Shown here: piece by piece, positions 10,584 to 22,590 of the stretch | How positions within the stretch are numbered: position 1 is the stretch's first letter | Layout of the letters: every line of letters begins with the position of its first letter | Origin: Tipula vernalis | Lineage: Eukaryota > Arthropoda > Insecta > Diptera > Tipulidae | Length of the DNA: 64,000 nt | Assembly: GCA_958295665.1 (NCBI GenBank) | Contig: OY282558.1 | Span: 65,894,789-65,958,788, forward strand | Direction: 5' to 3' | Made by a program: the position numbers and the translations under genes | Notes under the pieces: model-generated | Databases searched by the model: none | The model's input: only the letters and a program-made list of their open reading frames with translations | What the model was told of the DNA's origin: nothing

Positions 10584-11715
10584 ATGCCGAAAATAAAATC
10601 GAAACTAGGAAGAAAAACGTATCATGCGAGCAAAGTACATAATTCGAGACTCAGTAAAACTCAAGAACAGCGTGAAATTCGTTTATCTGAAATTAGTTCA
10701 GCAAACTCTTGTAGTCGTGCTCGGGAAACTAGCGTAGGACGAGAACTACGTTTGCAGATAAATCAAACTCAATCTACTGTCAATAGACAACGCGAATCGA
10801 CTCAAGGAACAGAACGACTAGAATATCAGCGTCAATGTTCTGCTCGGAATGTGTCAACATGTGTTTGGATTCAGGTCTGCGTTATCATACCAACCGGAAA
10901 TGGATTATGTAAGTAAGAATGATGTACTAATTGGATACAATTTGTAATCATGATGGATACAATTTGTAACCATTGCCATGTAAAATAATGAGCTAAGGAG
11001 GCACCTGGACTTTGCTGTGCTGCGGGTAAAGTGGTACTTCCAGAACTCGAGGAACCACCAGAATCAATCAGGATTTCCTCGATAACACAAAAAGATATAA
11101 TACTCTATTCCAAATGACTTTTGGTGCTAAAGAAGTAAGTGAAGGTAATTTCATGCCCACTTTTAAAGTTCAAGGACAGATCTACTATTACATTGTAAGT
11201 TTGCTCCTAACTATTGATAACAATCCCCAGTTCCTACAGATTTATTTTATTTCGAACGCTGATCAATTATCACTTCGCTCAAACACTATGCCAAGCCTTA
11301 AAGAGATTTGATGGCATTGCTTCAAAAATGCTTGCAAGAAAACAATTGCTACATCCTTATGTTTATTAGAGGAAAAGACAGCTACTATCTTACCATAACG
11401 TAACAAGATAATCCAAACTGAGCGCAAACCAAAACGGTCTCTTACTTGTAATATTATTCGTACAGACTCATGGTTAGAGCATATAATATTAATCAAATAC
11501 ATTTGTTTAAGAACCTGTTTAACCAGGATGCTAACGAGAATACCTCCAACATCGGTCAGTACGTTATCCTACCGTCGTCATTTACCGGCTCAGTACGGGG
11601 TCAGTACGTTATCCTACCGTCGTCATTTACCGACGCCATGTCGTATGTACATAATTACGGACGTCCGGATTTGTTCGTGACATTTACGTGTAAGCAACTG
11701 GCCGGAAAAAAATGA
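10584..11715 (+). pseudogene. Helitron 1 Rep N-terminal region
   Basis: The N-terminus is basic and Arg/Gln/Ser-rich (MPKIKSKLGRKTYHASKV), as in other Helitrons. FGAKEVSEGNFMPTFKVQGQ and PQFLQIYFISN follow. The frame 11470-11715 ends with YVHNYGRPDLFVTFTC, a conserved Rep motif. A 15-codon segment is duplicated in tandem just before it (11554 and 11599). The sequence changes frame more than once. Confidence 0.8.
11554..11643 (+). repeat. 45-bp in-frame tandem duplication in Helitron 1
   Basis: The 39-base block ggtcagtacgttatcctacc...catttaccg starts at 11554 and again at 11599. The 45-base period keeps the reading frame, so the peptide QYVILPSSFT appears twice. The two units are identical over the shared block, which suggests the duplication is younger than the element. 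Confidence 0.95.
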
Positions 11716-11836
11716 ACTATTTCTAGGTCAAAAACCTTGTGATAGACACGATGTAATTTCATGAGTTTTCAACCTCAAATTGAAAAAGCTTATATGTAAA
11801 TCTATTTACCAAAAATGAAATATTTGGTACGGTAAA

Positions 11837-12113
11837 ATGTTACATATTGAGTGTAGAATGGCAAAAGCGGGGTTTGCCCCACTCCCATATACTTTTGTGG
11901 TTGCAACCAAAAATTCAGCGGGACTAAATGAAGTCACTGAAAGGGAATGTGACCCTCTTTTATATGAGATAGTGTGCAAAAACATGTTACCTATGGACCT
12001 TGCTGCGAGCAGAACCGAGTCTCACCATGCATGATAAACGGCAAGTGTTCGAAGAGATATCGTCGACAATTTATTCCCGAAATACAAACTGGCGATGATG
12101 GCTATCCCATATA
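11837..12113 (+). pseudogene. Helitron 1 HUH endonuclease motif region
   Basis: One frame reads EWQKRGLPHSHILLWL, the conserved Helitron Rep motif with the HUH metal-binding histidines at 11880-11888. The longer open frame 11837-12034 is a one-base-shifted version of it. Downstream, NGKCSKRY and IQTGDDGYPIYR are present up to the insertion at 12114. The HUH nuclease nicks DNA at the Helitron ends. Confidence 0.85.
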
Positions 12114-12813
12114 CCGGGTGATTTTCTTAACCTGATACACTCAAATATCTCGGAAAATAAGCACTCTACGAAAAAAATGGTAAAGATCAAATTTAATTAT
12201 TCCTTAGGGTAAATACATTAGTGTTAAAATTAGTACCCCGCCTCCTCATTGTAGGTGGGGCGGGGTAACTTTGAAACTCAAATGAACCCCTATTTTTTAT
12301 TGCAGGTTCGGATTCTATGGCTAAAAATACGTAGGATTTGACTGAAACATTTTTTTCGATTCATGATAGATGGCGCTATAATTGACGATATTACATTTTT
12401 TGCGATTTCTTCTACTAAAAACCTACGCAAACGATTCTGCAATAGGTAATAAAAATACGTAATAAAAATACCACGGTTTCATTGTAAATACTCGAAGTTA
12501 GTCTTAAACAATTTGTATTTCTTAAATTTTCAATTACTGAAAATGGCTTCTCATTATCGAAACTCTATGGTCATAGTGACGTATTTTTAGCCGTAGAATC
12601 CGAATCTGCAATAAGAAATAGGGGTTCATATTGTAGTTTCAAAGGTACCCCCCGCCCAAACCTACAGGGAGGAGGAGGGGGTACTAATTTTAACACTAAT
12701 GTATTCCCCCCCCCCCCCCCCCGGAATAATTAAATTTTGATCTTAACAATTTGTTTCGTAGAGTGCTTATTTTCCGAGATATTTGAGTGTATCAGGTTAA
12801 AAACATTACCCGG
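12114..12813. mobile_element. 700-bp foldback MITE with TA target duplication
   Basis: Long imperfect inverted arms (about 12114-12336 and 12579-12813) start CCGGGTGATTTTC and, on the other strand, CCGGGTAATG. Both continue with AACCTGATACACTCAAATAT. The element interrupts the Helitron codons for PIYRQSAP. Removing it with one TA restores the frame, so the target duplication is TA (12112-12113 and 12814-12815), as in Tc1/mariner. The right arm holds a C17 run at 12706-12722. It has no coding capacity and is presumably non-autonomous. Confidence 0.93.
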
Positions 12814-12815
12814 TA

Positions 12816-13690
12816 CAGGCAAAGTGCTCCTCAAAATAGAGGGCAAACTACCACAATTAGAAGAGTACGTGGAAAAACGGTGAAAGTAGACAACGGATGT
12901 ATTGTTCCGTATTGCCCAATATTGATGCGATGCTTCGGTACTCATATAAATATTGTCACTCCGTGCAGGCCATCAAATATAAATGCAAGTACACAAATAA
13001 TGGTTCGGATCAAGCTGAGTTCTGCATCCAAAATGACAAAGATGAAATACAGAAGTATGTGAACGGTCGTTACATAGAACAAGCATGTATTTTCCAGAAG
13101 AATGTGTGGGAGAAACGTTGAAAGACACCCAGGTATTAAAAAGGATCTGACTTTCGGTAGAGTCTATAATGTCCACCCACATCAAACCGAGTGCTTTTAA
13201 TTGATAGGTTGAGAACTGTGAATGGCATATAGTTTACCCAACATTCCAGGCAGTTTGCCGAGAACTTTGCCTTCTAGAAAATGACAACCACTGGAGAGAT
13301 ACACTTGTCGATGCCGCAGTCTTTCAGTCGTCGTACAAGTTAAGAGAATTGTTCGCAATAATCTTGGTTTTATGTCAACCAACCCAACCCAACGTATTGT
13401 GGGAAACATTCCAAAAAAAAATTTATATGATGACATTCTTCATAGGGGGTGGATACAAAGGAATGATAACACTGTACCATTTTCCGGAGATATCATTAAT
13501 CAATGACTCATTGAAATAGAAGACAAGGTTTACAAGGTTTACAATATAAGTGAGAAACATTTAGTTGACGTAGGCTTGCTTTCACCTATCCGTTCCCAGA
13601 AAAATGTCAGTTATCTCTATGAAGTTACTTTAAGGCGTACGTATGATCCCACTATGTCGCGAAATTACATACAAGAAAATTTTCCTAAGT
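12816..13690 (+). pseudogene. Helitron 1 Rep C-terminal and linker region
   Basis: After the MITE the Rep sequence resumes: RQSAPQNRGQ, VDNGCIVPYCPILMRCFGTHIN (12820-12960), then in another frame IKYKCKYTNNGSDQAEF at about 12972-13022. The latter holds the paired Tyr of the Rep active site (KYxCKY). The linker to the helicase continues through QRIVGNIPKKNLYDDILHRGW and DKVYNISGKHLVDVGLLSP in mixed frames with stops. Confidence 0.75.
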
Positions 13691-14810
13691 TATAATCTGA
13701 TCAACGACGAGTAAAATATTTTTCGTATATGCTCCTGGTGGAACGGGAAAGACATTTCTTATTAATATTTTACTGGCTAAAGTTAGATCTATAGGTAGTA
13801 TGGCCCTAGCTGTTACATCATCCGGTATTGCTGCCACACTCATCAGCAGTGGTAGAACAGCACATTTCACTTTTAAAGTACCTCTAAACGTCTCTCTTCA
13901 ACAAGAATCCGTCTGCTATATCAGTAAAAAAGGTCCTCTCGGAAAAATATTACAAGAAACTAAGTTTATAGTGTGGGATGAGTGTACGATGAGTCATCGA
14001 GCATACGTTAAAGCCATTGACTGAACCCTAAAAGATATTAAATCAAACAGGAAACTAATGGGCGGCGTGACGTTTGTTTTGTTTCTGGAGATTTCCGGCG
14101 GAGGTAGTGCCGAATTCTCCCGGCAAGTACGGTAAGTTGATCACCAAATAGGGAACGTAGTTACCACCGTAACAGAGTTGATTACGGCAGTTTATCCAGG
14201 AATAGAAAATATTTTGCAGAAAACATATCATTGGGTATATGCGAAAGAGGAATCGTTTCGCCACGTAATTCATTTGCATAGGAAATAAACCACATCATTT
14301 TAGGAAAATTCGACGGAGAAACTCGAGAATACGAATCCACCGACACTATCATTAATACGGAAGATGTAGTGAATTATCCGCCAGAATTTTTGAACAGTTT
14401 TAATCCCACAGGCTTTCCACGATATAATCTTAAATTGAAAGTGCCCAACATCTGTAATGGCACCAGATTGCAGATCAAAGCAATGCGCAATAATAAACAT
14501 GATGCCATCATTCTCACAGGACCAACAGTTTAAAAGGCTACAGCTTCCAATTAAACTTTCATTCGCAATCACAATCAACAAATCACAGGGTCAAACCTTT
14601 AAGTATATATGGGTAGAATTGCAATTAGAATGTTTTTCACATGATCAATTATATGTGGGTCTATCAAGAATTGGAAATTCCGATAATCAATTTATCCTAA
14701 TACCCGACTGCAATAAAATCAAAAATATGACTTATTCAGAAGTGGCACCATTGAATATCGTTTTCACCACTGAATATCGAATATTTGTCCCTAAACCAAG
14801 CAAAACCTAA
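13690..14810 (+). pseudogene. Helitron 1 helicase domain (Pif1-like)
   Basis: Walker A APGGTGKTFL lies at 13731-13760. The next frame continues ALAVTSSGIAATLISSGRTAH and then Walker B FIVWDECTMSH at about 13970-13997. Later blocks FLNSFNPTGFPRYNLKLKVP, LPIKLSFAITINKSQGQTFKY and LYVGLSRIGN are the Helitron/Pif1 C-terminal helicase motifs. The helicase unwinds DNA during rolling-circle transposition. Stops and a garbled segment at about 14040-14290 inactivate it. Confidence 0.85.
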
Positions 14811-14868
14811 AGCAAGCGGTTGCTTATTCACTGTAGATTCGGCACGCATAGCTGCCGCAGGCTGTTAG

Positions 14869-15509
14869 TTCAGTATAAAATGAAACATTTTGCTTTTAGT
14901 TTTTTTTTTAATTTGACCAAGATATATAAAATTAAAGACTGTCCCTTTTAAGCCAATTTTATTTGAACGGAGGAACAGAGTTTCGCATAAAAAATATTAA
15001 ACTGAGCCGGGCATGACTTTTTATTGCTCCCGTTCATAAAAATGTCACGCTTCATCCCTGAGTCCTACTTATGCCTATGTTAATGATCTCAAAAATGTCA
15101 GTCGATCGTTACAGTCAGGCATAATGGCTTCTAACCAAATGCGACTCAGAAAAATTATTATTATTTTTTTTAAACAACAACTAGAGAACCAACCCATAGT
15201 AGAACGGAAAAGGATCATTAATACTATCAGTAACTAAACACACCTAAACACTTCGATTTAGATCTACAATAAAATGGCGCCCATTCCAAATATCTTAAAG
15301 CGGTTAATCAAGATTCTTAAATTTCTAAACATTCAAACAATCATCGATAGTTGCAGTAATAATTTAGTACTAATGGGGGGGGGGGGATAATATACTTACC
15401 CTAAGTAACAAATCTTTATTCAACGTGGTAAAAATAAATTAAAGAAGTTATATTAATCCTTTAATATAACGGTGCGCTTATACTTTATTCTCCAAAATTA
15501 CAGAAACAC
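14869..15509. other. Non-coding spacer
   Basis: AT-rich sequence between Helitron 1 and the class A gene copy 2. It contains a G11 run near 15376-15386 and no recognisable gene. Confidence 0.6.
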
Positions 15510-16593
15510 ACAATGCTGATAAAATTTGAAAATTCTTTAAATGCCTAAACTGGCAAAAACTTAAATTGTATACCATATCCAAATTTAAATTTTTCAAATC
15601 CCGGTAAACCTTGTGTAAATAAAGCATAAATTCTCCACGGTACAATTGGTAATGTTGGTGGTATTTCTTGTATTAAATTGAAAGGACCGGATACCACTTC
15701 CCATTTATCCTAAACCATATTTTAAAAGTAATTAAATTCGAAATTATTATCAAAACTTGTTGTGGCGGTGCAAAAATAAATTACCCCGATTTGTGTTGGA
15801 CACACGTCCAAAGTAATTAATTTTGTAATATTATACCAGAAGCGTTGTGGATTAGTAAATTCTTGGCACGCATCAAGCAAAACCATTCGAAATGGACCTT
15901 CGCTCCAAGAGCCTTTTTGAAACATCTGCGTTCGAATATTCACCACCAAGGGTAAATTACGATCCATTGATTTTTTGGCTTCCACATAACCCCCCATTAC
16001 GACAGTATCATCATCGATTTGTTCTAAAATGAAATTGTCAAGCGAAAAGAAATCCCAAATGGCCGGAATCGATTTGTCGGCGTACGGCAAAACCTCATCA
16101 TCTACCATTACGCGATGTAGTTTTGACTATTTAAAACAGAATTAGTACAGGCGATTTATACATTTTATAATTATACGTAACTTACGTCAATATTTTGAAA
16201 TAAATTCACAGAAATCACAACAAGAATTAGTACAAGTTTCATTATTAAACGATTTTCGCTTTACAATTTCGGTTCAGATCACAATTATAAATGAGCTCGC
16301 AAATCTGGGGCAAATTATACTTATTGGTTCCTGTATTGCAATTAATCGATCGTATCTTTATGCCAATTATTATATCCGTGCAGAAAATTTATTAATTTTT
16401 TATATTTATGTACGGGTTGTTTTAATTGCGAATTTTACACGTAATTAGATTTATTATTCCTCTAACATGAAATGACAAAATTTAGTAAAACTGTGTAATT
16501 AAATATCAAACGAAACTTCTGTAATTTGATAAATATTATCTGCCAATTGACATAACTTTACTCGTGCAGTTTTAGATTTAGATCTACATACAT
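15510..16593. repeat. Segmental duplication, copy 2
   Basis: Partner of 1-1087. It carries an intact class A gene and its 5' flank, and diverges abruptly after about 16593. Confidence 0.9.
15545..16242 (-). CDS. Small secreted protein, class A copy 2 (3 exons, 187 aa)
   Basis: Exons are 16242-16186, 16126-15785 and 15709-15545 on the minus strand, all phase 0, with GTAAGT and GTAATT donors and AG acceptors exactly as in copy 1. The signal-peptide exon has the same 19 codons with small changes. Exon 3 ends with TAG in place of TAA. Compared with copy 1 the protein has scattered substitutions (for example PYADKSIPAIWDF for PHSDKSIPFISDF) and lacks the extra Cys (KFGYGI). The frame is fully open, so the gene is probably functional. 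It is presumably secreted, role unknown, with the same weak DUF1091/ML-like resemblance. Confidence 0.85.
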
Positions 16594-17239
16594 AAATCAA
16601 CTCGGAATGATTCGAAAAAACCAAAAATATTGAAACGAAATCTTATGATGGCCATGAAATACACTTTTCAGGTTCGGAACATTTTACATAGCAATACAAC
16701 AATATGGCCGATTCTGCCTTTCAAAATTTTATGTTATGTTATTTTTGTTATTTCAATACAAATTCAAATAGGAAGCGAGGAAATAATTTAACATAACATG
16801 AATTTTAACGTTTCAGAATCGGGCCCATAATATTCTACAAACTAGTATTCTACAAATCAATGACTACTTCTCTAATCAATTCTGTTTTATTGTAAGTCGT
16901 TCGACTGACAATAATCTTGTTTATTGTAACTTTAACAATAATAAAAAATGGAGGTGTGTCCAACACACGACTTTCTTTTACGAACAGAGAATTTTGAGAA
17001 GTATTATTTGTTTTTGATTTTTGTAAACCTTATACTTTTTAAGTTGGATACCATTTCGAAACCCACTTTTTCGGACTCAGGACCTCAAAACAGATAAGTC
17101 CAAAATTTTTATGATTACTACACTTTATTTTAATAGGAGTAAAAGAAAGTAAAAAGTAGCTGCATTATTGATTGACATAACTAAAACGTTACACACCGTT
17201 CACCATGACGTTTTGTTATGTAAACTTGGCGGTATTGGT
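16594..17239. other. Non-coding AT-rich stretch
   Basis: No coding similarity or clear repeat seen. Confidence 0.5.
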
Positions 17240-18150
17240 TTTCCAGATATTTTTAGTTTCAAATTCCACTCAATTTTTCTTTTTTTAACTCAATTTTTTC
17301 TTCACTCAATAAAATTTAAATTTTGATATTACACTGAGATCGAAAAATTCAAAATTAAAATTATTTTACAATATTGTATTATTGACAAAATTATAATTTT
17401 CATAAAACAATTGAAAAATTAAACAACAAAAATTGAGTTGTTTAAATACAAAGAGAAAAAAAAAATGTTTTGTATTCAAATTTCACTCAATTTTTCCTTT
17501 AACGGTGACACTGAAACCGCTCAATAACTTAATCAATTCCAAATGTTGATATCAAGCCAAGGTAGGGAAATTCGTAATTAAAATTGTTTTACTTAGTGTC
17601 TGACAAAATAAAAATTTTCCTGCTTATACTAATTTTTTCCTTGCTGTGCGTGCTTGGTACGTTTCTGGTGAAAAAATATAAACCACGAATTTAGCTAAAT
17701 TACTTGAATTATTGTCAAGTCGAACAAAAATGTTACCAACATATTTGACCTTCATGGTTACAAACATACAGTTAACCAATACGTTACGTATTCAACTCTT
17801 GTAGCTAACTTTATTTTCACTCAATTAATTCCACATGTAAAAAATTTCACTCAATTAATTCCAAATTTTAATATCATGCCGAGGTAGGCAAATTCATATT
17901 TAAAATTATTTTACTTAATTTTTGACAAAATTAAATTTTTTCTAAAACAAGTTTTTTCCTTACTCAAATTTGTTTATTCAAATCCCACTCAATGGTTCAA
18001 TCAAACAAACTTTTATATCACTCCAAAATTTTCTTAAAACAATTTTTTTTTCTTCATTCAAATTTAGTTATTCAAATTCCACTCAATTTTAAAGGCCCTT
18101 CAAGTTTTTCAACTAAAAATTGAACTCACTCTAAATTATTGGAACATGGC
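17240..18150. repeat. Diverged tandem repeats with CACTCAATTTTT motif
   Basis: At least four related blocks near 17310, 17518, 17845 and 18000 share the order: cactcaatt..., aattccaaat..tgatatca.gcc.aggtag, aaattattttactta, tgacaaaat.aaattttt, ttcaaatttcactcaa. The unit is roughly 300 bp and strongly diverged. It is AT-rich and non-coding. Possibly an old satellite or internal repeats of an unknown element. Confidence 0.6.
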
Positions 18151-19556
18151 TCTTCTCTTTTTTTCGTGCTAGCATTAATAATTATCCGGCCAAACAACGG
18201 TGTTTACCTACCTATTATTGGTTTCGAAAAGTGAAAACCAAAGCAATTATAACTGGCAGACAAAGTTTCAGTTAATATAACATTTTGAGATTTATAACAA
18301 AGGCCATAATTGATTTTGGAAGTATTTTTTTACAATATTTTGAGTAACCTGGGTTTTGAAAGTTCTACAATGCCTCATAATCTTTCGATAATTTATTTTG
18401 TAAGATTATGTTTATTGTTAGTACCTATGATCGACAACGAACCAGATTTAAAAATCGAAGGAATGAAAAATCCCAGTTCAAATGCTTTCATTAAAAATAT
18501 GAAATAACGGAAGGGCTAAAATCTCGACTTTTCTGCTAATTACATCTAGAAGAGACAAGAAATCATAAACCTCCGTTTCAGTCAATTCTAAGACTAAATT
18601 CAGTATAAATACAAGAAATTTACGTGTGTGATGAAATTAACATGTGCGGATGGTTCGTAGACGGACTCAAAATATTTATCGAACAGATTGCATTAATAAA
18701 TAAAGTATATTGTGATTTGTCTAGAGCATATAGGCTGGACCATCCTCTTATTTAAAACAACATCACTTAAACCCTGGTGCGATCTTTATATCTACCGTCG
18801 GGTACATTTTACATTTAAGCCAACTCCTTTCCGAAAAATCTGCATTTATCCCCAACTTAAAACATAAGTATTCCAGGTCCTGAATTGTTTTCGCTTTGGG
18901 TATCAATTTACCAACATGGTAAAAACTGGCTCCCAAACACTTACGAGCTAGAGCTGAAATATCATCCTCAATAGTTTCAGTCTGGATAGATGAACCCAAA
19001 ATTTAAGTGGCGCAATTTTAATGATTATATCTAGCGAGCTGTTAGATCCTCGTACTGTTTGTTTATTCCAAGCCTAAGGTAGAGGAATAGCTTCGGATAT
19101 ACCCCCCGCATTCAGGGAGGGACTAAGGCAAATGTTATCTATGTCGTTCGCTATGCGAAGATTTAGGAAAACAGAAAAGTCGAAAAATTCTCAACAGGTG
19201 GCGCTGTAGGCGCACATTTCGTTTTTCAGTTCAATTCAATTACAGTTCAACAGGTGGTTCAACGCTGTAGCCGGTCATTCCGTTTGACAGCTCAGCATAT
19301 TGTTTGTTCTTTCTGATTTATTAATTTGAGCTGTGCGGTCACGGTTAAATGACTTTCCAATACTTTTATCATCTGTCATTGATTTTTCGAGTGAAATAGT
19401 TTACATTTACGAAATATATCATTGCGAATCTGTGGATTATCAATTTCCGAGTGATATTATTGATATTTCGATCACAAAAAAGTGAGTTGATTGTTTTTGT
19501 TTGTCGGCGAAAACCTAGCTCCATTTCCATTGGAATAGATTGGTAATCGATTTGTT
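18151..19556. other. Mostly non-coding; short unidentified frame at 18763-18999 (-)
   Basis: The minus frame 18763-18999 (ALARKCLGASFYHVGKLIPK and so on) looks protein-like in composition but I do not recognise it. At 19196-19280 a short direct repeat occurs (caacaggtgg...gctgtag...catttcgttt). The rest is AT-rich 5' flank of Helitron 2. Confidence 0.35.
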
Positions 19557-19710
19557 TTGTTTTTCCAGATGATTTTAAAAATTTTAATTGCATCTTGTTC
19601 GTTCGTTTGCTTTCTTTATTTTGGCTATTTCAAAGGTAAATTATTGATTAGTGAAAACTTTATGTGCGATTTATACAAAGTGATGATCATTTACATTTCG
19701 ATATTTGTTA

Positions 19711-21176
19711 CGATGCCAAGAAGAGGTCATGGTAACATTGGTCGGCGTTCTCAGAATGCAACGCGACACCGAAATGTCGCAGCACGTCAAACGGAAGAGG
19801 AACGTGCTATTGAAAGAATGATTGAAAATCGTGCGCAACAGTCAGAAGAGATCAACGAAGCTTACAATGAGCAACAACGCTTGAGAACGACAACAACAAA
19901 TTATTCCGGTGAACATTGAACGTGCAGCCTTTCGATATGAGCAAAGCATTCAACACAATGCGCATGCATCAGTTCAATTCGGTCAGATGTCTGTCGTTTG
20001 TCAGCATTGCAATGCAGTTAAATTTGAGAAAGAACCGTCTGGATTGTTTTGCGCGAGCGGCAAGGTGAAATTGCTAGAGTAGCTTGCACCACCAGAGCCA
20101 ATGTGCACGCTGCTTTACGGTGAATCTCCTAATTCGAACCATTTCTTGCAGCACATCAAGATGTACAACGATTGTTTTCAAATGACGTCGTTTGGTGGTG
20201 AAATTATAAAGGAACGTAATTACAATCCCACACCAACACTAACACCACAAAATACACTAACACAAACTAACATTTATCTTGCCAACACAAGACAAAAAAG
20301 TAAAGAATTTGCCTCCAACTATACAGATTCATGGGAAAATTTTTCATCTTGCTGGATCGCTGTTGCCGCATCCAGATCAAGAACACAAATATCTGCAAAT
20401 ATACTTTCTTGCAGATTTACATGATAAAGTAAATCAGCGTTTTGCTATTTTTAATGCAACGAAAAGAGAAATAGTCCAGCAATTGCAGCAAATGTTACAC
20501 GAACACAATGAGTTCATCAAATTGTTTACGACTTCGTTGGAATAGATGCGATCCGATGATCACAGCATTGTCAAAAAAGCGGACAAATGACCAGCAGGAA
20601 CTCATGAACGACAACACAATACACCTACAGTTATAGTGAAATATCAATTGTTGTTGTTGGTGAACATTTGGAATCGCGTGATTGTTGGCCAATTGTTAGT
20701 ACAAAAAAACACTTTTGATTGTCACTTCATAAATTGTAAATTTTTAGGGGTCGAGACAAATAAAAAAGTCAGTTCAATGAATTTTTACACATATCGAATG
20801 ATGATTTGCCAACACATTCACAACCAGTTACTGAGATATCGCCGTTTGTTTCAACAATATGAAGTTGATATGTACGTTAAGGTTGAGACAGAACGACTCA
20901 ATTACATTCGATTCAATCAGGCTGAGTTACGATCTGAAGAATATATTCACTTGCGACTCAAAATTACTGTACTGAGTACTTCCAAGACGCGATGACTTAC
21001 GTGCGCAATTATGGACGGCCAGATTTGTTTGTGACGTTTACTTGCAATCCAAAATGGGCAGAGATTACGCAGTTATTGCATTCCGGTCAATCACCAAGCG
21101 ATCGTCACGACGTTACAGCACGAGTGTATACGGTACTTTTCGATGCTGGATGTATTCAGTTGAGTGGTAGAAAATA
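19711..21176 (+). pseudogene. Helitron 2 Rep N-terminal half
   Basis: This region is split over several frames. A roughly 80-base ACA-rich insertion at about 20230-20310 separates NYNPT from the IHGKIFHLAGS block in the next frame. The block RRLFQQYEVDMYVKVETERLNYIRFNQ at 20850-20920 and GRPDLFVTFTCNPKWAEI at 21015 are well conserved. The HUH segment is damaged: the sequence passes from a stop at 21175 to LPHADKITPDQIND, so residues just after LPHA, including the second His, are deleted. Confidence 0.8.
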
Positions 21177-21303
21177 AGTTTGCCGCACGCGGATAAAATT
21201 ACACCAGACCAAATTAATGACATCACTTCTGCCGAAATTCCTGATCCTGAGATAGATCCAGAGTTGCACGAAGTGGTGAAAACTAATATGCTCCACGGAC
21301 CTT

Positions 21304-21870
21304 ATGTATGACAATAAATGTGTAAAACGCTATCCACGTGCTTTTATTTCGGAAACTCAAACTAGAAACGATGGATATCCACTCTATCGGCGTCGCTCAC
21401 CAGATGACAATGGCAGAACATTCATTACTCAATTAAAAGTGGTTGACAACACATGGATCGTGCTATATTCGCCAATATTGTCTAAGGCATTTAAAACACA
21501 TATCAATATTGAGTATTGCAGTAGCAACTATGTTTGCAAATACGTCACCAAAGGAAGCGGTATGGCGGTTATTGGCGTTGAACGAGATGAAATCAGCAAG
21601 TTTCTAATGGGCGGATATGTGAACTGCAACGAGGCACTCTGGAGAATATTATCATTTGCGATTCATGAACGCCATCCGACTGTTGTGCATCTGACAATTC
21701 ATTTGGAGAATGGCCAAAGAGTGAATTTCAACGCAGAGTACGTAGCACAGCGGGTGGAAAGACCACCAGCAACAACATTAATGAGTTTATTTTCAACTTG
21801 CGCCAGTGATCCGTTTGCGAGAACATTGCTTTACTCGGATATGTCTCGATATTACACATGGAATGCATAG
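21304..21870 (+). pseudogene. Helitron 2 Rep C-terminal half
   Basis: The frame covers NKCVKRYPRAFISETQTRND, YPLYRRRSPDDNGRTF, VLYSPILSKAFKTHINIEYC and SNYVCKYVTKGSGMAV, with the paired Rep Tyr residues intact (NYxCKY at about 21523-21540). FLMGGYVNCNEALWRI, LSFAIHERHPTVVHLTIHLE and TWNA then stop; KKWLRRKQGQPVDGYPGVHR continues beyond the stop. This is the least damaged Helitron Rep segment in the window. Confidence 0.85.
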
Positions 21871-22590
21871 TCGAAGAAATGGTTACGCAGAAAGCAAGGC
21901 CAACCAGTAGATGGATATCCAGGTGTGCATCGGGACGAATTTACACAATCCATCAAAAGAACAACGATTGCTTCTAACTTCGGTTCCATTTGAATGGTGC
22001 GGTCTGTGCAACATTTTGAGAAGCATGTCAACAATTACAATTGCTTGAACACGACAACACTAGAATCAAACGCTAGACGATGCAATAGCTTCTTCGCCTG
22101 CACGTCAATTATGGGATACGTACAAAGATGACATCGCAGAGTTTCGAATTGCAAATGAACCATGACATCTACAATGAAGCGTTAGTGCTGATTGAAGATT
22201 TGTGTTTGCTTATGAGTGGCAAAGTATTGACTTAAATTCATATGCCAGCGCCAAATCGTCAAACTAGAGATGTATTGAATACGAATACGACACGACAACT
22301 TTGCAACAACAAGTACAAACAAATGTTCCAATGTTAAATGAACAGCAAAAGAGTGCGTATGATCAACTGAAGAAAAAAGAAATTGAACTGTGTCTGTCAA
22401 AGTACACGGAATTATCCAATACAGTAACAAGTGAAGGACCTACACCAGCAATTGAATTCTTAGTTGTTGCATTATCAAGCAAGAACCGAAAGGCTTCAGC
22501 ACAGTATCCGCGAGACACCACAACTCACTGGAATGCTCAGCAACTGGCGAAGAGCCGTAAACTGGTGTGTGAAATTATGGACTGATCTGA

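Larger units (their letters stand above)
10584..14868 (+). mobile_element. Helitron 1, near full length, degenerate
   Basis: All parts of a Rep/helicase are present in order: basic N-terminus at 10584, the TFGAKEVSEGNFMPTFKVQGQ block at 11114, the GRPDLFVTFTC block at 11660, HUH at 11880, paired Tyr at about 12980, Walker A at 13731 and the helicase C-terminal block NKSQGQTF at 14578. A possible 3' terminus is the hairpin cggca...tgccg followed by gctgttag at 14861-14868. Frameshifts, stops and a 700-bp insertion disrupt the gene. Helitrons move by rolling-circle replication. Confidence 0.85.
19710..22590 (+). mobile_element. Helitron 2, Rep region, truncated
   Basis: It starts with MPRRGHGNIGRRSQNATRHR at 19711, a typical Helitron N-terminus. 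A Cys-rich block VCQHCNAVKFEKEPSGLFC at about 19988 follows, then NSCFQMTSFG-like and IHGKIFHLAGSLLPHPDQEH blocks, NYGRPDLFVTFTCNPKWAEI at 21005 and a long Rep frame at 21304-21870. Similarity fades near 22400-22590 around NVPMLNEQQKSAYDQL, just before the helicase Walker A would occur. Gypsy 2 gag begins here, so the helicase half is missing. Confidence 0.85.
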
